Below the pieces are notes generated by a model that saw only the letters and a list, made by a program, of their open reading frames with translations, had not been told where the DNA came from and made no database searches. This document shows, one piece after another, positions 12,204 through 15,726 of a DNA stretch of 15,726 bases. Made by a program: the position numbers and the translations under genes. Source of the DNA: Patescibacteria group bacterium (GTDB lineage: Bacteria > Patescibacteriota > Microgenomatia > Levybacterales > UBA12049); assembly GCA_018900295.1 (NCBI GenBank), contig JAHIGH010000035.1, positions 1 through 15,726 of the forward strand. The letters are read 5' to 3'. Numbering within the stretch: position 1 is the first letter of the stretch; each line of letters opens with the position of its first letter.

Positions 12204-13241
12204 ATGGATATAAAAGAATTAATACTGAAATTAGCAAAACAACATGACAGAATTAAAACCTCTGACGTTGTAAAGGAGCTTCATAATACCAAGTCAAGAC
12301 AATATGTAAATTCTGTTATTAGAGAATTGGTAAATAAAAAATTACTCTTAAAAGGAGGGGCGACCGCCGGTTCTTTTTATGTCTTACCCCAAAATAGCCG
12401 TCTAATAGGTCAGGAGATTACGATAAAGTTAAAAAGAGAAGACTTGGAAGAGCATAAGGTTTTTAATGATTTAAAAGAAAAAGCTCCTTTTATTAATGAC
12501 TTGAAAGAGAATATTTCCAGTATTCTTTTTTACGCTTTTACCGAAATGCTCAATAATGCAATTGAACATTCCCGCTCTCAATATGTAGAAATAAGTATTA
12601 GAAAAGATAAGGAGAATATTATATTTATTGTTAATGATTTCGGTGCGGGCGCGTTTAGAAACATAATGCAGGAGAGGAAATTAAAGTCTGAGCTTGAAGC
12701 AATACAGGATTTATTAAAAGGAAAAACAACAACACAGCCTCATTCTCATACCGGTGAAGGAATATTTTTTACGTCAAAGATTGCGGATATTTTTATTTTG
12801 GAAAGTTTCGGGCTTAGATTAAGAATAGACAATATTATAAAAGATGTCTTTATTGAAGAAATGGCGAAGCAAAAAAAAGGGACAAAAGTAACATTTACGC
12901 TTTCTTTAGCATCAAAAAAGCATCTGAGCGGCGTTTTTAGTCAATTTGTGACAGAGTCTGGCAGTGTAGGTTTTGATAAGACAGAAATTAAAGTGCGTTT
13001 GTATGTTTCAGGAACAGTTTATATTTCACGTTCACAAGCAAGAAGAATATTGACCGGATTAGATAAATTTAAAACCATCATCCTGGATTTTGACAGAGTC
13101 ACAACTGTGGGACAAGCATTTGCTGACGAAATTTTTAGGGTCTTTCAACAGATACATCCGGATATTAAAATAGTGCCGATCAACATGGTGGAACCGGTAC
13201 GATTTATGATAGATCGGGTAGAAAAACCAAGCCTCTCTTAA
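12204..13241 (+). CDS. HTH - GHKL ATPase - STAS-like (DUF4325) regulatory protein
   Basis: In this 345-residue cytoplasmic protein, residues 1-60 form a probable winged helix-turn-helix (SRQYVNSVIRELVNKKLLLKGG). Residues about 100-235 carry the GHKL/HATPase motifs: N-box EMLNNAIEH (114-122), G1 box NDFGAGA (144-150) and G2 box HTGEGIFFTSKI (182-193). Residues about 263-340 match the STAS-like DUF4325 domain (ISRSQARRILTGLDKFKTIILDF, then TVGQAFADEIFRVF). No His phospho-acceptor or receiver domain is present. The combination recalls anti-sigma kinase and STAS antagonist partners fused in one chain with a DNA-binding head, so a self-contained transcriptional switch is a reasonable inference. 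Its target is unknown. It may bind the phased repeats over its own promoter. It diverges from the decayed comM copy. Confidence 0.85.
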   Translation: MDIKELILKLAKQHDRIKTSDVVKELHNTKSRQYVNSVIRELVNKKLLLKGGATAGSFYVLPQNSRLIGQEITIKLKREDLEEHKVFNDLKEKAPFINDLKENISSILFYAFTEMLNNAIEHSRSQYVEISIRKDKENIIFIVNDFGAGAFRNIMQERKLKSELEAIQDLLKGKTTTQPHSHTGEGIFFTSKIADIFILESFGLRLRIDNIIKDVFIEEMAKQKKGTKVTFTLSLASKKHLSGVFSQFVTESGSVGFDKTEIKVRLYVSGTVYISRSQARRILTGLDKFKTIILDFDRVTTVGQAFADEIFRVFQQIHPDIKIVPINMVEPVRFMIDRVEKPSLS

Positions 13242-13247
13242 GCTCAC

Positions 13248-13361
13248 TCACTCCACCGGCGCTAAATATATCTGCCAAACGGAGGAGAATGTTTTCCTCA
13301 CCCCGTCAGTTCTTTCTGCCAACCATTGGTTGGCATATGTTATTAAAGTAAATAAGAACAT
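13248..13361 (-). CDS. possible 37-aa small ORF
   Basis: ATG at 13359-13361 to TGA at 13248-13250 encodes 37 residues (NQWLAERTDGVRKTFSSVWQ in the middle) with a coding-like composition. No family was recognised, and there is no Shine-Dalgarno or clear -10 box. A competing plus-strand frame covers the same DNA, so this may be a relic or a repeat and not a gene. Confidence 0.2.
   Translation of the reverse strand: MFLFTLITYANQWLAERTDGVRKTFSSVWQIYLAPVE
13317..13335. repeat. perfect 8-bp stem hairpin TGCCAACC-ATT-GGTTGGCA
   Basis: The arms at 13317-13324 and 13328-13335 are perfectly complementary around a 3-nt loop. It lies about 75 bp past the stop codon of the GHKL gene. The following bases (TATGTTATTAAAG) are not a U-run, so it is at best a weak terminator for that gene. 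It could also be a protein-binding dyad. Confidence 0.45.
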
Positions 13362-13612
13362 AGGATATTAAGTATTGCGAAGTAAAGAAGTTTTGTAAAG
13401 ATTGTCTTATCAATCCGCATTGAGTACGTCTATATCAAACCCGAGCACCCCATTATTAAAAGTTCAAAAATTCAATAAAAAATCAACATAACATAAAGAA
13501 GAAAAAATTAAAATCCCGAAAAATAAAGCAATATAACACTAATTTAATACATCAAATACCATACAAAAGAATACGAATTTCGCACGTTCTTACTATACCA
13601 TTACGTTTGGAA

Positions 13613-13640
13613 TTTACAAAAATTTGGGATTAGGTATAAT
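13613..13640 (+). promoter_or_regulatory. upstream dnaG promoter TTTACA-N16-TATAAT
   Basis: TTTACA (13613-13618, 5 of 6) and TATAAT (13635-13640, perfect) are 16 bp apart, giving a start near 13647 and a leader of about 37 nt. GAGG at 13663-13666 in that leader is 17 nt from the ATG, too far for a normal ribosome-binding site. Confidence 0.55.
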
Positions 13641-13644
13641 AAGT

Positions 13645-13674
13645 TTGCATTTCGAAAGCGTAGAGGTATACAAT
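13645..13674 (+). promoter_or_regulatory. second, start-proximal dnaG promoter (TACAAT)
   Basis: TACAAT (13669-13674) lies 9 nt before the dnaG ATG, with a poor -35 (TTGCAT, 13645-13650, 18-bp spacer). It would give a leader of only 2-3 nt, like the other start-proximal promoters in this window. It may act together with the stronger upstream promoter. Confidence 0.35.
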
Positions 13675-13683
13675 AGCCTCAGT

Positions 13684-15465
13684 ATGGACGAAGTTGCACA
13701 GATCCGCGAAAAAATCGACATAGTTTCCTTCATTGCGGAATTTATCACTCTGAAAAAAGCCGGCCGTAATTTCAAAGCCAATTGCCCTTTCCATAACGAA
13801 AAAACCCCGTCTTTCATGGTCAATCCCGAGCGCCAAATCTGGCACTGTTTTGGGTGTTCAAAAGGAGGGGACATTTACTCCTTTCTCATGGAATACGAGC
13901 GGCTCGAATTTCCCGAAGCTCTTCGTATGCTGGCCAAACGTACAGGTATTGCGCTGCCGGAAAGGCCTTCGCAAATAGCCAAAAGCTCCAAAAAAGAAAA
14001 AATCTATCAGATCAACAATCTCGCCCGGGAATTTTATCATTATGTCCTGACCAAGCATAGCGCCGGAGAAAAAGCGCGAATATATCTTGAAGAAAGGGGA
14101 GTAACTCCCAAAATTATTCAGACCTTCATGCTTGGTTTTGCGCCTTTTACAGGAAACGCGCTTACAAAATATCTCATCGAAAAAAAGCTCTTTCCCCGAC
14201 AGGATCTTATCGACGCCGGTTTGGCAATACAATACACGGAAAGAGTACGGGATTTTTTCCGGGGAAGGCTCATTTTCCCCCTCGTTGATCATCGCGATAA
14301 TGTTGTTGGTTTCTCCGGACGGGTATTAGATAAAAATGCGACTACGGCAAAATATATCAATACACGTGAGACTTTGGCTTATCACAAAGGCGATCATGTG
14401 TTTGGCTTGAATATCACCAAAGATGCGATCCGTAAAGCCAATCAAGTGATTGTTTGCGAAGGCGAGTTCGATGTGATTTCTTGCTTCCATAATGGGATAT
14501 CCAATGTAGTCGGAGTCAAAGGAACTGCTCTTACCGAAAATCAGGTAAATCTGCTCGCCAGGTACGCCGCCAAAATCACTTTCTGTTTCGATGGAGATAA
14601 AGCAGGGCAGGAAGCGATCAAAAGAAGTCTTTTGGTTGTCGAAAAGAAAGGGCTTATGCCCACAGTTATAGAAATTACAGGAGGGAAAGACCCCGACGAA
14701 GCGCTGCGTCTTGAGCCGGGTCTCTTCAAAAAAGCAGTCCGCGAAGATACCGGCGTATATGATTACTTACTCGCCAAAGCTGTCGCCGCGGCCGATCCGG
14801 AAACAGCGCAAGGAAAAAAACAAATTGCTGACGAATTGCTTCCTTTGATAGCGGGCATTAAAAACGAAATTATCAAAGAACATTATTTGCGAAAGATTGC
14901 AAGCCTCCTTGAGACGTCATATGATTCAATTATGAAAGAAGCCCAACATCAGACTATAAAAGAGCAGAAAGTAGCTGTAAATACGATATCCGCAATCAAG
15001 CGGCCAAAAGAAGAAGTTATGGAAGAATATTTATTGTCCTTAATTATCCAAAGTGACGACCCCAAAGCAATTACCCGAATTGCCTCGGCTCGTCTTTCGG
15101 GTTATCTACCCAAAGAACGAGCTTGCCAAAAAATTTTACATCACCTGTTAGACCATTTTGCGATAGGAGATACCTTTGATGGCCAAAAATTCACTCACTC
15201 ACTCCCAACGGAATTGATCACCAGCTATGATACCTCGCTTCTGTACCCCTTGTCTCATTTTGAAGACAGGCAAAAGCTTTTATCAGAAGTTGAAAAAGCA
15301 GCTGCGAGTCTCAGGACAAGTTACATCCATCAAAAAATGAAGCAAATTGCCAAGGAAATAAAAGCAAAAGAACAGGAAGGGCTTGAAAAAGAAATAAATG
15401 AATTGAAGAAAGAATACTCCCTCCTCGCCTCCCAAAAATCACAATCCAATTTTCCCCTCGCTTGA
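13684..15465 (+). CDS. dnaG: DNA primase DnaG
   Basis: DnaG synthesises RNA primers for replication. The 593-residue length is normal. The N-terminal CHC2 zinc-binding domain has Cys34, His37, Cys55 and Cys58 (CPFH and CFGC). The catalytic core contains the basic segment DFFRGRLIFPLVDHRDNVVGFSGR (190-213). The TOPRIM fold follows with the EGEFD acidic motif (Glu259) and FDGDKAG (Asp303 and Asp305), where many family members have EGYMD. The C-terminal region (about 440-593) would be the helicase-binding domain and ends in a long charged helix. The frame is open back to a TTG at 13624, but I chose ATG 13684. MDEVAQIREKIDIVSFI matches the usual DnaG start, and promoter hexamers fill the upstream DNA. 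The strongly coding GC-richer composition matches comM and the ATPase. Confidence 0.96.
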   Translation: MDEVAQIREKIDIVSFIAEFITLKKAGRNFKANCPFHNEKTPSFMVNPERQIWHCFGCSKGGDIYSFLMEYERLEFPEALRMLAKRTGIALPERPSQIAKSSKKEKIYQINNLAREFYHYVLTKHSAGEKARIYLEERGVTPKIIQTFMLGFAPFTGNALTKYLIEKKLFPRQDLIDAGLAIQYTERVRDFFRGRLIFPLVDHRDNVVGFSGRVLDKNATTAKYINTRETLAYHKGDHVFGLNITKDAIRKANQVIVCEGEFDVISCFHNGISNVVGVKGTALTENQVNLLARYAAKITFCFDGDKAGQEAIKRSLLVVEKKGLMPTVIEITGGKDPDEALRLEPGLFKKAVREDTGVYDYLLAKAVAAADPETAQGKKQIADELLPLIAGIKNEIIKEHYLRKIASLLETSYDSIMKEAQHQTIKEQKVAVNTISAIKRPKEEVMEEYLLSLIIQSDDPKAITRIASARLSGYLPKERACQKILHHLLDHFAIGDTFDGQKFTHSLPTELITSYDTSLLYPLSHFEDRQKLLSEVEKAAASLRTSYIHQKMKQIAKEIKAKEQEGLEKEINELKKEYSLLASQKSQSNFPLA

Positions 15466-15544
15466 AATATTTTTGTAATATCTGTTAGGATAAGGATATC
15501 GTGCCGGGTGTAATAATATATTTGGCAGGATCTATATAAAAAAT

Positions 15545-15726
15545 ATGTCTACAGAGAGCATAGGGAGGTTTGAAGAAACCAAGTTGAGTAATATATTTAA
15601 CAGAGAGCTCCAGGATTGGGCAATTAAAATGCCTCACGATCTTCTTATTGGTGATTTTTTGCTTTACAATAAAAAGATTTGCAAATTAGAGGAGGTTAAT
15701 GATTATTGGAAAGACAAAAAAATGGA
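15545..15726 (+). CDS. unrecognised protein, N-terminal 60 residues, cut by the window edge
   Basis: ATG 15545-15547 opens a frame that runs to the right edge without a stop (60 complete codons). The product starts MSTESIGRFEETKLSNIF and contains KMPHDLLIGDFLLYNKKICKL. It is a soluble-looking, charged sequence without a signal peptide or a motif I recognise. TATATA (15533-15538) lies 6 nt before the ATG, again a start-proximal -10 position. No Shine-Dalgarno is present. It follows dnaG on the same strand after 79 bp. The usual dnaG neighbour, a primary sigma factor, is not evident from this N-terminus, though it cannot be excluded. Confidence 0.55.
   Translation, partial: MSTESIGRFEETKLSNIFNRELQDWAIKMPHDLLIGDFLLYNKKICKLEEVNDYWKDKKM

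Larger units (their letters stand above)
13242..13683. other. 442-bp stretch without a confirmed gene
   Basis: The first 120 bp are noticeably more GC-rich than the rest and carry a hairpin and overlapping short reading frames on both strands (13231-13369 plus, 13248-13361 minus), described separately. From about 13370 to 13610 the DNA is AT-rich with no convincing reading frame, RNA gene or repeat. The last 70 bp hold the dnaG promoters. Confidence 0.6.

Noticed and set aside
11722..12247. Plus-strand frames of 84 and 154 residues over the comM relic
   Set aside because: They are antisense to the duplicated comM sequence. The longer one also runs across the GHKL promoter and start codon in another frame.
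13663..13666. GAGG as the dnaG ribosome-binding site
   Set aside because: It is 17 nt before the ATG, too far for normal Shine-Dalgarno pairing.
13624..13683. dnaG start at the TTG at 13624
   Set aside because: This segment contains two promoter -10 boxes and does not resemble DnaG. The family start MDEVAQIREKIDIV begins at 13684.
13858..14292. 144-aa minus-strand frame inside dnaG
   Set aside because: It is a shadow of the conserved primase core, with no motif or promoter.

Overview
The window looks like chromosomal DNA from a small-genome bacterium, most plausibly of the candidate phyla radiation (Patescibacteria, Parcubacteria-like). This is an inference from four things. Intergenic DNA is AT-rich. 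Shine-Dalgarno sites are almost absent, and several genes start 7-9 nt after a -10 box. The threonyl-tRNA synthetase lacks its TGS domain. A GHKL/DUF4325 protein is present. TGA ends real genes (the ABC substrate-binding protein and permease), so this is not a UGA-recoding lineage. No rRNA, tRNA, CRISPR array or prophage module was seen.

Layout. At 1-137 lies the tail of an IS3-type transposase that meets a small charged hypothetical protein (118-558, minus) head-on. A minus-strand block follows: a P2-type Ca2+-like ATPase (655-3012) and the Mg-chelatase-like AAA protein ComM/YifB (3161-4687), separated by hairpin-rich repeat DNA. Divergent from comM is a 455-residue class IIa aminoacyl-tRNA-synthetase-like protein with a degenerate catalytic core (4919-6286). 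It converges, with an 8-nt gap, on a TGS-less thrS (6295-8049, minus). A long imperfect inverted repeat (8101-8157) lies between thrS and a three-gene SsuABC/TauABC-type ABC importer operon (8281-10751).

From 10750 to 12074 is a gene graveyard: an IS3 transposase relic with an in-frame amber codon, the 3' end of a gene for a secreted or surface-type protein with no start codon, and a frameshifted, truncated second copy of the comM 5' half. The comM duplication includes its upstream region, which carries phased repeats of CTTTACAAC. In the second copy these repeats form the consensus promoter of an HTH-GHKL ATPase-STAS-like (DUF4325) protein (12204-13241). A 442-bp stretch with a hairpin and overlapping short reading frames leads to dnaG (13684-15465). 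The right edge cuts an unrecognised gene (15545 onward).

The genes do not form one pathway. Housekeeping functions (dnaG, thrS, comM) are interspersed with transport and with accessory or decayed material. The most unusual items are the degenerate synthetase paralogue beside thrS, the leaderless promoter layout, and the duplicated promoter array that now drives a putative regulatory ATPase.
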